This document shows, piece after piece, positions 41,983-51,549 of a stretch of 64,000 nt of DNA (positions within the stretch are counted from its first letter, which is position 1; each line of letters opens with the position of its first letter). The position numbers and the translations under genes are program-made. The notes beneath the pieces are model-generated. The model was not told the origin of the DNA, made no database searches, and worked only from the letters and a program-made list of their open reading frames with translations. Source of the stretch: Burkholderia latens (lineage in GTDB: Bacteria > Pseudomonadota > Gammaproteobacteria > Burkholderiales > Burkholderiaceae); contig NZ_CABVPL010000006.1 in the NCBI RefSeq assembly GCF_902499045.1, positions 62,001-126,000 on the forward strand. The letters run 5' to 3'.

Positions 41983-42193
41983 CGATGCGCGCGAGCGCTG
42001 CGATCCTGCTGCGCGCCGCGCATTCGCATCTGTATCCCGGCCGTATCGGGACGGCGGAAAACGTGGCGGCGCGCATCGCGGCGCCCGCGTCTTCGCGCGG
42101 CCGATCCCGCCGCACCGCATGGCGCGTCGCGCGGCGGCGCCCTGCCGCCTGATGCCAGCGGCGCCGCGTTCGGCGGCATTCGCCCGCAGGCGC

Positions 42194-42199
42194 TAAAAT
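42194..42199 (+). promoter_or_regulatory. -10-like element upstream of polB
   Basis: TAAAAT in the context GCTAAAATCC, 34 bases before the TTG start; the same GCTAAAAT context occurs at 44689 before the J-domain gene. No clear -35 accompanies either. Confidence 0.45.
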
Positions 42200-42232
42200 C
42201 CGCCGCCTGGGCATCCACGACGAGCAAGCGTT

Positions 42233-44602
42233 TTGACGGAGTTCGAGCAGGGTTTCATCCTCACCCGCCACTGGCGGGATACGGCGTCCGGCATCGAGAT
42301 CGAGTTCTGGCTGGCAACCGGACACGGCCCGCGCCGCGTGCGGCTGCGCCCGCAGGAAGCCGTCGCGTTCGTGCCGGCCGAGCAGCAGGCGCTCGCCGAA
42401 CGCGCGCTTGCAGGCGAACGCGATGCCGAACTGCGCCCGCTCGCACTGCGCGACTTCCGCCAGCGCCCCGTCGCCGGGCTCTACTGCCGCCGCTACCGCC
42501 ATCTGTCCGGCCTCCAGAAACGCCTTGCGGCAGCCGGTATCGACGTCTACGAAGCCGACATCCAGCCGCCCGACCGCTACACGATGGAGCGCTTCATCAC
42601 CGCGCCGGTGCTGTTTCGCGGCACGCCAAGCCGCGACGGCACGCTCATCGACGGCGAGCTGAAACCCGCGACTGGCTATCGCCCGACGCTGCGCTGCGTG
42701 TCGCTCGATATCGAGACGAGCGTGCACGGCGAGCTGTATTCGATCGCGCTCGAAGGCTGCGGGCAGCGGCAGGTCTACATGCTCGGCCCGCCGAACGGCG
42801 ACGCGCGGCATGCGGCCGGCTTCCGCCTCGACTACTGCGACAGCCGCGCCGAGATCCTCGCGCGGCTCAACGACTGGTTCGCCGAACACGATCCCGATGC
42901 GGTGATCGGCTGGAACCTCGTGCAGTTCGACTTGCGCATCCTGCACGCGCACGCGGAACAATACGGCGTGCCGCTGAAGCTCGGGCGCGGCGGCAGCGTG
43001 CTCGAGTGTCGCGCGCACGGCCAGCAGCCCGATCACTTCTTCGCGGGCGCGGCCGGCCGCCTGATCCTTGACGGCATCGACATGCTGAAATCGGCGACGT
43101 GGACGTTCCCGTCGTTCAGCCTCGAATACGTGTCGCAGTCGCTGCTCGGCGAAGGCAAGTCGATCGACAATCCTTATCAGCGGATGGACGAGATCCAGCG
43201 CCGCTTCGATCACGACAAGCCCGCGCTCGCGCACTACAACCTGAAGGACTGCGAACTCGTCACGCGCATCTTCGAGAAGGCCGACCTGCTGTCGTTCGCG
43301 CTCGAACGCGCGACCGTCACCGGCCTTGCGGCGGATCGTACCGGCGGCTCGGTCGCCGCGTTCACGCACCTGTACCTGCCGCGCATGCACCGGCTCGGCT
43401 ACGTCGCGCCGAACCTCGGCGACGTCGTCGGACAGAACAGCCCCGGCGGCTTCGTGATGGACTCGCGGCCCGGCCTGTACGACTCGGTGCTCGTGTTCGA
43501 CTACAAGAGCCTGTATCCGTCGATCATCCGCACGTTCCTGATCGACCCCGCCGGACTCATCGAAGGGCTCGCGCATCCGGGCGACGATACGTCCGTGCCC
43601 GGCTTTCTCGGCGCGCGCTTCTCGCGCACCGCGCATTGCCTGCCCGACATCGTGCGGCACGTCTCGGAAGGCCGCGACGAAGCGAAACGCCAGCACAACG
43701 CGCCGCTGTCGCAGGCGCTGAAGATCATCATGAACTCGTTCTACGGCGTGCTCGGCTCGACCGGCTGCCGGTTCTTCGATCCGCGCCTTGCGTCGTCGAT
43801 CACGATGCGCGGCCACGAGATCATGCATCGCACGCGCGAGCTGATCGAGGCGCAGGGTTACGAAGTGATCTACGGCGACACCGATTCGACGTTCGTGTGG
43901 CTCGGACGCGAGCACGACGACGATGCGGCGGCCGCCAAGGGCCGCGCGCTCGTCGAACACGTGAACCGCTGGTGGCACACGCATCTGCGCGATCGCTTCG
44001 GACTGGAGAGCGCGCTCGAACTGCAATACGAGCGCCATTACCGCCGCTTCCTGATGCCGACCGTGCGCGGGGCGGAGGAAGGCAGCAAGAAGCGCTACGC
44101 GGGCCTCGCGCGCGCGGCGGATGGCGGCGAAGACCTCGTGTTCAAGGGGCTCGAAACGGTGCGCACCGACTGGACGCCGCTCGCGCAGGAATTCCAGCGG
44201 GAACTCTATCGGCGCGTGTTCAAGCGCGAACCGTACCAGGAATTCATCCGCGATTACGTGCGGCGCACGCTCGCGGGCGAGTACGACGCGCAACTGGTCT
44301 ATCGCAAGCGGCTGCGGCGGCCCTTGAGCGAATATCAACGCAACGTGCCGCCGCACGTGCGCGCCGCGCGGATCGCCGACGAGTTCAACCATGCGCAAGG
44401 CCGCCCACTGCAATACCAGCGTGGCGGCTGGATCAGCTACGTGATGACGATGGCCGGCCCGGAGCCGCTCGAGACGATGCGCGCGCCGATCGACTACGCG
44501 TTTTACGTGAGCCGTCAGTTGCAGCCGGTTGCCGATGCGATCCTGCCGTTCCTGCGCGACGACTTCGAACGCGTGATTTCAGGGCAGGGGCAATTGTTCT
44601 GA
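42233..44602 (+). CDS. polB: DNA polymerase II (family B)
   Basis: The protein has 789 residues, the size of E. coli Pol II. The N-terminal 3'-5' exonuclease motifs are present: Exo [12 protein letters not shown] (~159), Exo [14 protein letters not shown] (~225) and Exo [12 protein letters not shown]. Polymerase motif A is [10 protein letters not shown] (~422), motif B is [13 protein letters not shown] and motif C is YGDTDS (~546). Pol II acts in replication restart and translesion repair. In enterobacteria it is LexA-controlled; no clear SOS box is seen upstream. Translation starts at a TTG (42233) with a weak ribosome site. Confidence 0.95.
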   Translation: MTEFEQGFILTRHWRDTASGIEIEFWLATGHGPRRVRLRPQEAVAFVPAEQQALAERALAGERDAELRPLALRDFRQRPVAGLYCRRYRHLSGLQKRLAAAGIDVYEADIQPPDRYTMERFITAPVLFRGTPSRDGTLIDGELKPATGYRPTLRCVSLDIETSVHGELYSIALEGCGQRQVYMLGPPNGDARHAAGFRLDYCDSRAEILARLNDWFAEHDPDAVIGWNLVQFDLRILHAHAEQYGVPLKLGRGGSVLECRAHGQQPDHFFAGAAGRLILDGIDMLKSATWTFPSFSLEYVSQSLLGEGKSIDNPYQRMDEIQRRFDHDKPALAHYNLKDCELVTRIFEKADLLSFALERATVTGLAADRTGGSVAAFTHLYLPRMHRLGYVAPNLGDVVGQNSPGGFVMDSRPGLYDSVLVFDYKSLYPSIIRTFLIDPAGLIEGLAHPGDDTSVPGFLGARFSRTAHCLPDIVRHVSEGRDEAKRQHNAPLSQALKIIMNSFYGVLGSTGCRFFDPRLASSITMRGHEIMHRTRELIEAQGYEVIYGDTDSTFVWLGREHDDDAAAAKGRALVEHVNRWWHTHLRDRFGLESALELQYERHYRRFLMPTVRGAEEGSKKRYAGLARAADGGEDLVFKGLETVRTDWTPLAQEFQRELYRRVFKREPYQEFIRDYVRRTLAGEYDAQLVYRKRLRRPLSEYQRNVPPHVRAARIADEFNHAQGRPLQYQRGGWISYVMTMAGPEPLETMRAPIDYAFYVSRQLQPVADAILPFLRDDFERVISGQGQLF

Positions 44603-44736
44603 TGCCTACGCCGGACCACATTCGGCCCCGCTGCGCCCGATAAAGCGGGACACGGCATGCGAGCCAGCCGGCGCCACGCCCATCCAGCTAAAATACCGCG
44701 CTGCCGCGCGTCCCGCCGCGGCCGGAGGACACTCAC

Positions 44737-45858
44737 ATGACCGCACGTCGCGGTGCCGCGGTCGCAATCGCGCCCGGTCACGAGACAGCCAGCCTGTCGA
44801 AAGCGCAGAAAACGTTCAATACGCTCGTCAAGCAGATCGAAAAGCGGCGCGAGCGGCTCGGCGCATGGGACGCGGTGATGCCCGCGTTCCAGAAGAAGTT
44901 CATCGACGGGCTGTTGCCGCTCGAACGGGAATCGACCGCACTGCGGATTCAACTGATCCATCTGCTCGACGACGCGTTCCTGCAGAAGGGTCTGAGCAAG
45001 GCGGAGCAACGCACGCTGTCCGACCTGATCGCCGGCATGGCGAGCGATTTGCTGCAGGTCAGCGACGACGCGACGCTGAAGGTCATTTACAACCGGCATG
45101 CCGAAGCCGCGCACGCCGGTCTCGCAGCGGCTGCTTCCGAGCCGGCCGAACCTGAACGAGAACCCGAATCGCAATCGCAGGACGATCTCGATTCGCTGTC
45201 GCCCGACGAGCTTGCCGAGCGGATGCAAGCCGAACTCGATGCCCAGTTCGAACGCGACATGGCCGCTCACGCGGCGCGCGAGGCGCAGCGCGCAAAGCGC
45301 AAGAAAGCACCGAAGCAATCGGCCGCGCAGGCGCGGATCGAAGCCGAGCAGGCCGAATCGAACAAATCGATTCGCGAGATCTATCGCAAGCTGGCCAGCG
45401 CACTGCATCCCGATCGCGAATCCGATCCGAACGAACAGGCGCGCAAGACCGCGCTGATGCAGCGGGTCAATCGCGCTTACGACAAGGGCAACCTGCTGCA
45501 GCTGCTGGAACTGCAGCTGGAGATCGAACAGATCGACCGGCGTGCGATCGACGGTCTCAGCGAAGCGCGGCTCGCGCGCTACAACGGCATCCTCGACGAA
45601 CAACTGCGCGAACTCGATCAGGAAATCCAGCACGTCGAGAACGATTTCCGGCGCACCTACGGCATCGCGTCGTCCACGAAGGTCGCACCCGATACCGTGC
45701 TGCGCATGCTCACGCGCGACATCGCCGGCATGCAGCGCAGCAACCAGGACCTGACCGTCGCGCTGCGCGAGTTCGAGGATCCGGACAACGTCCGGGACTG
45801 GCTGAAGGACTTGAAGCGGCGGCCCGCATCGTCACGCTTCGACGACGATTCGTATTGA
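44737..45858 (+). CDS. J-domain protein of the DnaJ superfamily
   Basis: The protein has 373 residues. The J-domain lies in the middle to C-terminal half: SIREIYRKLASALHPDRESDPNEQARKTALMQRVNRAYDKG, with the HPD tripeptide required to stimulate DnaK ATPase. N-terminal and C-terminal parts are long charged helices likely to form coiled coil (KQIEKRRERLG, QLRELDQEIQHVENDFRR); a Glu/Ala/Gln-rich spacer precedes the J-domain. There is no G/F or zinc-finger region. It is a cytoplasmic co-chaperone of specialised type. GGAGGA precedes the ATG. It follows polB by 134 bases and has its own -10-like element. Confidence 0.88.
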   Translation: MTARRGAAVAIAPGHETASLSKAQKTFNTLVKQIEKRRERLGAWDAVMPAFQKKFIDGLLPLERESTALRIQLIHLLDDAFLQKGLSKAEQRTLSDLIAGMASDLLQVSDDATLKVIYNRHAEAAHAGLAAAASEPAEPEREPESQSQDDLDSLSPDELAERMQAELDAQFERDMAAHAAREAQRAKRKKAPKQSAAQARIEAEQAESNKSIREIYRKLASALHPDRESDPNEQARKTALMQRVNRAYDKGNLLQLLELQLEIEQIDRRAIDGLSEARLARYNGILDEQLRELDQEIQHVENDFRRTYGIASSTKVAPDTVLRMLTRDIAGMQRSNQDLTVALREFEDPDNVRDWLKDLKRRPASSRFDDDSY

Positions 45859-45873
45859 GCGGCCCCGCCTGCA

Positions 45874-46779
45874 TCACTGCGGCTCGCCCATCCCGCCCAT
45901 CAGCCTCATCAACTGCTCGCGCAGCCACTGGCTGCCTTGATCCTGATCGGCGCTGCGATGCCAGTAGCAGAAGTATTCGAGCCCCGGCATCTCGAACGGC
46001 AGTTCGAGAATCCGCGCCGGATAGCGCCGCAGCAGCCTGAGCGGTGCCGTCAGCGCAAGATCGCTGCGCATCGCGATCAGCGGCGCGACCATGTAGTGCT
46101 GCACGCGCATCTGGATGGTGCGGCGCAGCCCGAGCCGCGTCAGTTCCGCGTCGACGTGCCCGCTGCCCTTGCGGCGGCTCGACACGTGGATGTGCCCCAT
46201 CGACAGGTAGTCGTCCATGGTCAGCGTGTCGCCCTTGAACGGGTGATCGTCGCGGATCATGCACGCGTAGCGGTCGCGCACGAGCAGCGTCTGGTGCAGA
46301 TGCGGATCGCCGATCAGCGGCGCGTCGATCGCGATGTCGACGGAGCCGTTCGCGAGCGCGGTCGCCACTTCGCGGCGCTCCATCGTGTAGCTGCGCACGT
46401 GCATGCCGGGCGCATGCGTTTGCAGCAGTTCGCCGAGCGCGGGCAGCAGCAGCGCTTCGGTCAGATCGCTCATGCTCAACCGGAACACGCGCTCGGACGA
46501 ACCCGGATCGAACACGTCGCCTTCGTGCGCGCTCGAATCGAGCAGCTGCAGCGCCTCACGCACGCGGCCGACGATGTTCTCGGCCATCGGCGTCGGCATC
46601 ATGCCGGCCGGCGTGCTGACGAACAGCGGATCGTTCAGCGTCTTGCGCAGCCGCGCCAGCGCGTTGCTGACGGCCGGCTGCGTGAGGTTCAGCACCTCGG
46701 CCGCGCGCGTCAGGTTGCGCTTGTTGTAGATCGCCTCGAATACGACGAACAGGTTCAGATCAATCTTCGAAAGACGCAT
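45874..46779 (-). CDS. LysR-family regulator (NodD/NahR-like branch)
   Basis: The protein has 301 residues. The helix-turn-helix IDLNLFVVFEAIYNKRNLTRAAEVLNLTQPAVSNALARLRKTLNDPLFV is of the NahR/LinR/NodD type, which tend to recognise aromatic or acyl ligands. The effector domain opens with RVFRLSMSDLTEALLLPAL. AGGAGG lies before the ATG at 46779; a longer frame would start inside the neighbouring inverted repeat. It lies downstream of and in line with the acyl-CoA operon, separated by the 34-bp inverted repeat, and may regulate that operon. Confidence 0.92.
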   Translation of the reverse strand: MRLSKIDLNLFVVFEAIYNKRNLTRAAEVLNLTQPAVSNALARLRKTLNDPLFVSTPAGMMPTPMAENIVGRVREALQLLDSSAHEGDVFDPGSSERVFRLSMSDLTEALLLPALGELLQTHAPGMHVRSYTMERREVATALANGSVDIAIDAPLIGDPHLHQTLLVRDRYACMIRDDHPFKGDTLTMDDYLSMGHIHVSSRRKGSGHVDAELTRLGLRRTIQMRVQHYMVAPLIAMRSDLALTAPLRLLRRYPARILELPFEMPGLEYFCYWHRSADQDQGSQWLREQLMRLMGGMGEPQ

Positions 46780-46790
46780 CGCCGGCCTCC

Positions 46791-46900
46791 TGTAGGGCCT
46801 GTTCCCGCTCATAACGGGCTTGCGCTGGCCGCCAGAAGGATTTTTTAGATCAGGGGAACGTGCGTTCGCAAGCCCGTTATGAGCGGGAACAGGCCCTACA
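46791..46900. mobile_element. 34-bp perfect inverted repeat enclosing 42 bp (MITE-like)
   Basis: Positions 46791-46824 and 46867-46900 are exact reverse complements (opening TGTAGGGCCTGTTCCCGC). The inner 42 bases carry an AT-rich GATTTTTTAGAT core and no gene. The arm ends read TGTAGGG and CCCTACA, so a TA dinucleotide lies at each border, as after insertion of TA-targeting elements. It fills the gap between the acyl-CoA dehydrogenase stop and the LysR gene. As RNA it would form a very stable hairpin, so it may also end the operon transcript. Confidence 0.65.
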
Positions 46901-46940
46901 TCTTACGGCGTGCGCCATTCGTTCGTCCACGCCGCGCCGC

Positions 46941-48185
46941 TCAACCGCGCGGCGGGCGCGTCAGGTACGGTTCCGTCGCGCCGCGCACCGCATCCTTGAT
47001 CTCCATCCGCGCGATCGCCTGCAGATGCACCTCGTCCGGGCCGTCGGCGAAGCGCAGCGCGCGGCCCCAGGTCCACATATCGGCGAGCGGCGTGTCCGGG
47101 CTCAGGCCCATCGCGCCGAACACCTGCATCGCGCGGTCGCACACGTCGGTGTACACGGTCGGCACGAGCGCCTTGATCATCGAGATTTCCTTGCGCGCCG
47201 CCTTCGCGCCGACCTTGTCGATCATCCACGCGGCCTTCAGCACGAGCAGCCGCGCCTGGTCGATCTGGATGCGCGAGCGCGCGATCCACTCGCCGATCGT
47301 GCCGTGCCGGTTCAGCGGCTTGCCGAACGCCTCGCGCGACTGCGCGCGGTCGATCATCAGTTCCAGCGCGAGCTCCGCCGCGCCGATCGAACGCATGCAG
47401 TGGTGGATGCGGCCCGGCCCGAGGCGCGCCTGCGCAAGCGCGAAGCCGCTGCCTTCCTCGCCGAGCAGGTTGCGCGCCGGCACGCGCACGTTGTCGAACG
47501 TGATCTCGCAGTGGCCTTCCGGTGCATGGTGATTGACCACCGTGATGTTGCGCACGACCGTCACGCCCGGCGTGTCGCGCAGCACGAGGATCATGCTCTG
47601 CTGCCGGTGCGATTCCGCTTGCGGATCGGTCTTGCCCATCACGATGAAGATCTTGCAGTTCGGATGCGCGGCGTTCGTGATGAACCACTTGCGGCCGTTG
47701 ATCACGTAGTCGCCGCCGTCGCGCTCGATGCGCGTCGTGATGTTGGTCGCATCCGACGACGCGACGTCGGGCTCCGTCATCGCGAACGCCGAGCGGATCT
47801 CGCCGCGCAGCAGCGGCAGCAGCCACTGCTCGCGCTGCTCGGGCGTCGCGAACATGTGCAGCAGCTCCATGTTGCCGGTATCCGGCGCGTTGCAGTTGAA
47901 CACCTCCGACGCCCAGCTCACGCGCCCCATGATCTCGGCGAGCGGTGCGTATTCGAGGTTGGTCAGGCCCGTGCCGGGCTCGTCGTCCTTCAGGTGCGGC
48001 AGGAACAGGTTCCACAGCCCTTCGGCCTTCGCGCGTTCCTTCAGTTCCTCCATGAACGACACGGGATACTGCCCCGCGTGCACTTCGTCGTTCCACTGCC
48101 GGATGCGCGGCACGATGTGCGCATCCATGAACGCACGCACGCGTTCGCGCAATTCTTCCACTTTCGGGGTGTAGCCAAAGTCCAT
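46941..48185 (-). CDS. Acyl-CoA dehydrogenase, ACAD10/11-like
   Basis: This is a 414-residue FAD enzyme. FAD-binding AFAMTEPDVASSDATNI and the C-terminal RFADGPDEVHLQAIARMEI are those of the ACAD10/ACAD11 and LvaC branch rather than of classical short-chain enzymes. Members act on 4-hydroxyacyl-CoA in partnership with a kinase, which adds phosphate to the 4-hydroxyl before elimination (established for LvaA/LvaC and ACAD11). It is the last gene of an operon that includes an APH-type kinase. GAGGAG lies before the ATG at 48185. Confidence 0.9.
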   Translation of the reverse strand: MDFGYTPKVEELRERVRAFMDAHIVPRIRQWNDEVHAGQYPVSFMEELKERAKAEGLWNLFLPHLKDDEPGTGLTNLEYAPLAEIMGRVSWASEVFNCNAPDTGNMELLHMFATPEQREQWLLPLLRGEIRSAFAMTEPDVASSDATNITTRIERDGGDYVINGRKWFITNAAHPNCKIFIVMGKTDPQAESHRQQSMILVLRDTPGVTVVRNITVVNHHAPEGHCEITFDNVRVPARNLLGEEGSGFALAQARLGPGRIHHCMRSIGAAELALELMIDRAQSREAFGKPLNRHGTIGEWIARSRIQIDQARLLVLKAAWMIDKVGAKAARKEISMIKALVPTVYTDVCDRAMQVFGAMGLSPDTPLADMWTWGRALRFADGPDEVHLQAIARMEIKDAVRGATEPYLTRPPRG

Positions 48186-48224
48186 GATCGACTCCTCGAG
48201 ATTCCGTGTTTCCGTTCGTTCGGT

Positions 48225-48983
48225 TCAGAAGGCCGACACGCCGCCGTCGACGGCGACGGCCTGCCCGGTCAGATAGGTGTTTTCCTTCGCGCACAGCATC
48301 AGCATCGCCGCGACGACTTCGTCGGGCCGGCCGAGCCGCTTCATCGGCGAGCCCTGCGCGAGAAAGTCCTGACGGTCGCCGATGTCGCTGTCGGTGACCA
48401 TCGGCGTCGTGCTGTAGAACGGGCACACCGCATTCACGCGAATGCCGTGGCGCGCGTATTCGAGTGCGGCCGTCTTCGTGAGCCCGACCACCGCGTGTTT
48501 CGATGCCGCATACGCAGCGAGCTTCGGCGCGCCGCCGAGCCCCGCCATCGACGCGACGTTCAGGATCACGCCTTCACGCTGCGCGAGCATCTGGCGGATC
48601 TGATGCTTCATCCCGAAGAACACGCCTTTCGCGTTCACCGCGAAGCTGACGTCGAGATCGGCTTCTTCGGTATCGATCAGCGCCTTCATCGGCGGGGCGA
48701 TGCCCGCGTTGTTGATGCCGACGTCGAGCCGGTCGAAGCCGGCGACGGCCGCCTGCACCAGCGACGCGACGTCGGCTTCGACGCGCACGTCGCAGCGCTG
48801 CGCGATCACGTCCGTGCCGCCCGCGCGCAGCTGCGCGGCCACGCGTTCGAGCGCTGTGTCGTTGACATCACCGAGCGCGAGCCGCGCGCCCATCGCGGCC
48901 AGCTCGCTCGCGAGCAGCGCGCCGAAGCCGCTCGCGGCGCCGGTGATCATCACCGACTGCCCGGCGTAGCTGTCGAGTTTCAT
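48225..48983 (-). CDS. SDR-family oxidoreductase (FabG-like)
   Basis: The protein has 252 residues. The nucleotide motif is MITGAASGFGALLASELAAMG, followed by GINNAG, LNVASMAG and the catalytic YAASKHAVVGL. The acidic GDVNDTALERV end of strand 2 suggests NAD preference, fitting a catabolic 3-hydroxyacyl-CoA-type dehydrogenase. It starts 7 bases after the next upstream SDR gene stops, and the acyl-CoA dehydrogenase start follows 39 bases after its own stop. Its role in the operon is probably oxidation of the hydroxyacyl intermediate. Confidence 0.9.
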   Translation of the reverse strand: MKLDSYAGQSVMITGAASGFGALLASELAAMGARLALGDVNDTALERVAAQLRAGGTDVIAQRCDVRVEADVASLVQAAVAGFDRLDVGINNAGIAPPMKALIDTEEADLDVSFAVNAKGVFFGMKHQIRQMLAQREGVILNVASMAGLGGAPKLAAYAASKHAVVGLTKTAALEYARHGIRVNAVCPFYSTTPMVTDSDIGDRQDFLAQGSPMKRLGRPDEVVAAMLMLCAKENTYLTGQAVAVDGGVSAF

Positions 48984-48990
48984 CGCGCGC

Positions 48991-49755
48991 TCAGATCGTC
49001 AGGCCGCCGTCGACGACGATGCATTCGCCGTTCGTGTAGCTCGCCGCGTCCGACACCAGGTACAGCACGGTGCCGGCCATCTCGCGCGGCTCCGCGTGGC
49101 GGCGCAGCGGGATCTTGGTCATCCAGGTTTCGTAGATGTCCTTGTCGGCGAACAGCGCACCGGCGAACTTCGTCTTCGTGAGGCCCGGCAGCAGCGCGTT
49201 CACGCGGATGCCGAACGGCCCGCATTCCTTCGCGAACGCTTTCGTCATGTTGACGACCGCGGCCTTCGTGATCGAGTAGATGCCCTGCCGGTCGCCCGGC
49301 TGCAGCGCATTCACCGACGCGGTGTTGACGATCGCGCCGCTGCCCTGCGCCTTCATCAGCTTGCCGGCTTCGACCGACATGAAGAAGTAGCCGCGGATGT
49401 TCACGTCGACGGTCTTTTCATACGCGGCGAGATCGGTGTCGAGGATATGCCCGAAATACGGGTTCGCGGCCGCGTTGTTCACGAGGATGTCGAGCCGGCC
49501 GTGCTTGCCGCGGATCGACTCGAACGTCGCGGCGATGTCCTCCAGCCGCCCGACGTGGCACGCGAGCGCTTCCGCGCGGCCGCCCGCCGCGACGATCGCG
49601 TCCGCGACCGCCTGGCAGTCGTCGAGCTTGCGGCTCGACACGATCACGTGCGCGCCCTGCTGCGCGAGCAGCTTCGCGATTTCCTCGCCGATGCCGCGGC
49701 TCGCGCCCGTCACCAGCGCGATCTTGCCCGTCAGGTCGAACAGATTCGTTGCCAT
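48991..49755 (-). CDS. SDR-family oxidoreductase
   Basis: The protein has 254 residues. It has LVTGASRGIGEEIAKLLAQQG, DILVNNAAANPYFG and a catalytic YSITKAAVVNM. The strand-2 end VIVSSRKLDDC lacks the acidic residue, suggesting NADP use. It differs enough from the neighbouring SDR to act on a distinct substrate or in the opposite direction. GGAGGAG lies upstream of the ATG at 49755. The C-terminus (ECIVVDGGLTI) is typical of FabG-like proteins. In the operon it sits between the kinase-like gene and the first SDR. Confidence 0.9.
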   Translation of the reverse strand: MATNLFDLTGKIALVTGASRGIGEEIAKLLAQQGAHVIVSSRKLDDCQAVADAIVAAGGRAEALACHVGRLEDIAATFESIRGKHGRLDILVNNAAANPYFGHILDTDLAAYEKTVDVNIRGYFFMSVEAGKLMKAQGSGAIVNTASVNALQPGDRQGIYSITKAAVVNMTKAFAKECGPFGIRVNALLPGLTKTKFAGALFADKDIYETWMTKIPLRRHAEPREMAGTVLYLVSDAASYTNGECIVVDGGLTI

Positions 49756-49822
49756 GTTGCTGTGCTCCTCCATTGATGTGTTGTCGGGTCGCGGCGTGGC
49801 GACGCAACCGATGTCCGCGCGT

Positions 49823-50854
49823 TCAGCGATGCGCGTCGATCACGCCGACGGCCATCTCGGCCAGCCGGCCGGCCATCGCGCCCACGCGCAGCGCCTGCTC
49901 GCTCGACGCGTTGCCCTGCAGCGCGCGCGCCTTCACGCCCTGCGCGATCGCGGCGAGCCGGAAAAAGCTGAACGCGAGATAGAAATGCCAGTCGCGAATC
50001 GGTTCGATCCCGCGCAGTTCGCAATAGCGCGCGACGATCGCCGCTTCGTCGGGGATCCCGAGTGCCGCGCGATCCTGGCCCGCGAGCCCGCGCACCTGTC
50101 CGCCCGACGGCAATCGCAGGCACATGCAGAAATACGCGAGATCGGCGAGCGGATTGCCGAGCGTCGACAGCTCCCAGTCGAGCACGGCCTGCACGCGATA
50201 GCCGTCGCGCGCGAACATCAGGTTGTCGATCCGGAAGTCGCCATGCACGAGCGCGGGCCGGCTCACGTCTTCCGGGCAGGCCTTCGGCAGCCAGCCGATC
50301 AGCGTCTCCATCGCGTCGAGGCGCTCGGTTTCCGCCGCGCGATACTGCTTCGTCCACACGCCGATCTGGCGCTCGAAGTAGTTGCCGGGGCGGCCGTAGT
50401 CGGCAAGACCGACCGCGTCGACGTCCACGTCGTGCAGCGCGGCCATCGTGCGGATCAGCGCGTCGTAGCACGTCGCGCGATCGGCCGTCGGCAATTCCGG
50501 CAGCGCCGGATCCCAGAAGATCCGGCCGTCCTCGAAGCTCATCACGTAGAACAGGCTGCCGATCACGTCGCGGTCTTCGCAGAGGTGATACGGATGCGCG
50601 ACCGGCACCGCGGTGCCCGACAGCGCGCTTAGCACGCGGAACTCGCGATCGACCGCATGCGCGGACTTCAGCAGCTCGCCGGGCGGCTGGCGGCGCAGTA
50701 CGTAGCGGCCGCTCTTCGCATGCAGCAGGAAGGTCGGGTTCGACTGGCCGCCGGCAAACTTCTCCATGTCGAGCGGGCCTTCGAAGCCCGGCACGTGCGC
50801 TTCCAGATAGCGTGTGAGCCGGGCTGCGTCGAGGGGCTGGGAAGGGTTCGTCAT
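49823..50854 (-). CDS. APH-family phosphotransferase (LvaA / ACAD10-11 kinase-like)
   Basis: This 343-residue protein has the aminoglycoside-phosphotransferase kinase fold. GGQSNPTFLLHA forms the Gly-rich loop, YVLRRQPPGELLKSAH gives the ATP-contact region, ALVHGDFRIDNLMF is the Brenner catalytic loop and LDWELSTLGNPLADLAYF supplies the metal-binding Asp. This subgroup phosphorylates the 4-hydroxyl of 4-hydroxyacyl-CoA in the levulinate pathway of Pseudomonas putida and is fused to the dehydrogenase in mammalian ACAD10/11. Position in an operon with an ACAD11-like gene supports the same role. The start is the ATG at 50854. Confidence 0.9.
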   Translation of the reverse strand: MTNPSQPLDAARLTRYLEAHVPGFEGPLDMEKFAGGQSNPTFLLHAKSGRYVLRRQPPGELLKSAHAVDREFRVLSALSGTAVPVAHPYHLCEDRDVIGSLFYVMSFEDGRIFWDPALPELPTADRATCYDALIRTMAALHDVDVDAVGLADYGRPGNYFERQIGVWTKQYRAAETERLDAMETLIGWLPKACPEDVSRPALVHGDFRIDNLMFARDGYRVQAVLDWELSTLGNPLADLAYFCMCLRLPSGGQVRGLAGQDRAALGIPDEAAIVARYCELRGIEPIRDWHFYLAFSFFRLAAIAQGVKARALQGNASSEQALRVGAMAGRLAEMAVGVIDAHR

Positions 50855-50874
50855 CGTCGCGATCGTTCGGAAGG

Positions 50875-51549
50875 TCAGCCGTACGTGCGCCACGCATGTC
50901 GTTCGGGATCCTCGAGGTGCGGGATGCCGTTGAACGACGCCAGGTGGAACGCGTCGGCGTTGAAGAAAAACTGCGAAAGACTGCTGTTGCGGATCTGCAG
51001 GTTCAGCGCGATCGCGCTCGACGGCGGGGCGGCGAGCACCTGCTGCACCGTCACGGCGATCGGGCCGCCGGAACTCACCGCGAGCACGCGCTGGCTGCCG
51101 CCGGCGCGGATCGCGGCGCGTGCGTCGGCCACGCGCTGCTGGAAGTTCGACCAGGTCTCGGGCGCGGTGTCGCCGAGCTTGTCGTCGGCCCACAGGTGCA
51201 GCACCTGGCGCAGTGCGCGGAAGTGCTCCTTCATCGAGCCGGCCGCGAGCCGCGCGATCTCCGGATAGTCACTGGCCGCTGCCGCGAACAGCCCGTGGAA
51301 GTCGTATTCGTTCAGGCCGGAATGGCGATCGACGTGCACGCCTTCGCCGCCCATCCCGCGCAGGATCGCGGCGACCGTCTGCGCATGGCGGTTCATCGTG
51401 CCGCAGATCACGCGGTCGAACGTCAGGCGCTGATGCGCGAAGTATTCGCCGAGCCACACGCCTTGCTGCTCGCCCGCGGCGGACAGGCGGTCGTAGTCGT
51501 CCGTGCCGAACGACGCCTGCCCGTGCCGTACCAGAAAGAGTTCAGCCAT
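50875..51549 (-). CDS. Histidine-phosphatase family protein (phosphoglycerate mutase-like)
   Basis: The protein has 224 residues. The catalytic LFLVRHGQASFG at the very N-terminus supplies the nucleophilic His and Arg; GTMNRHAQTVAAIL and AVSSGGPIAVTVQQVL supply the second Arg and an SGG in place of the usual H-[DG]. The last point deserves note, since most members have His at that place. It is the first gene of the five-gene operon, only 20 bases before the kinase gene, which hints at action on the same phosphorylated intermediate or on a phosphorylated by-product. Confidence 0.88.
   Translation of the reverse strand: MAELFLVRHGQASFGTDDYDRLSAAGEQQGVWLGEYFAHQRLTFDRVICGTMNRHAQTVAAILRGMGGEGVHVDRHSGLNEYDFHGLFAAAASDYPEIARLAAGSMKEHFRALRQVLHLWADDKLGDTAPETWSNFQQRVADARAAIRAGGSQRVLAVSSGGPIAVTVQQVLAAPPSSAIALNLQIRNSSLSQFFFNADAFHLASFNGIPHLEDPERHAWRTYG

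Noticed and set aside
41768-44413. 881-codon open frame antisense to polB
   Set aside because: The sense strand carries every family B polymerase motif; the antisense product is low-complexity Arg/Ala/Glu.
46791-46900. Complete insertion sequence
   Set aside because: Only 110 bp with no transposase frame; at most a non-autonomous element or terminator.
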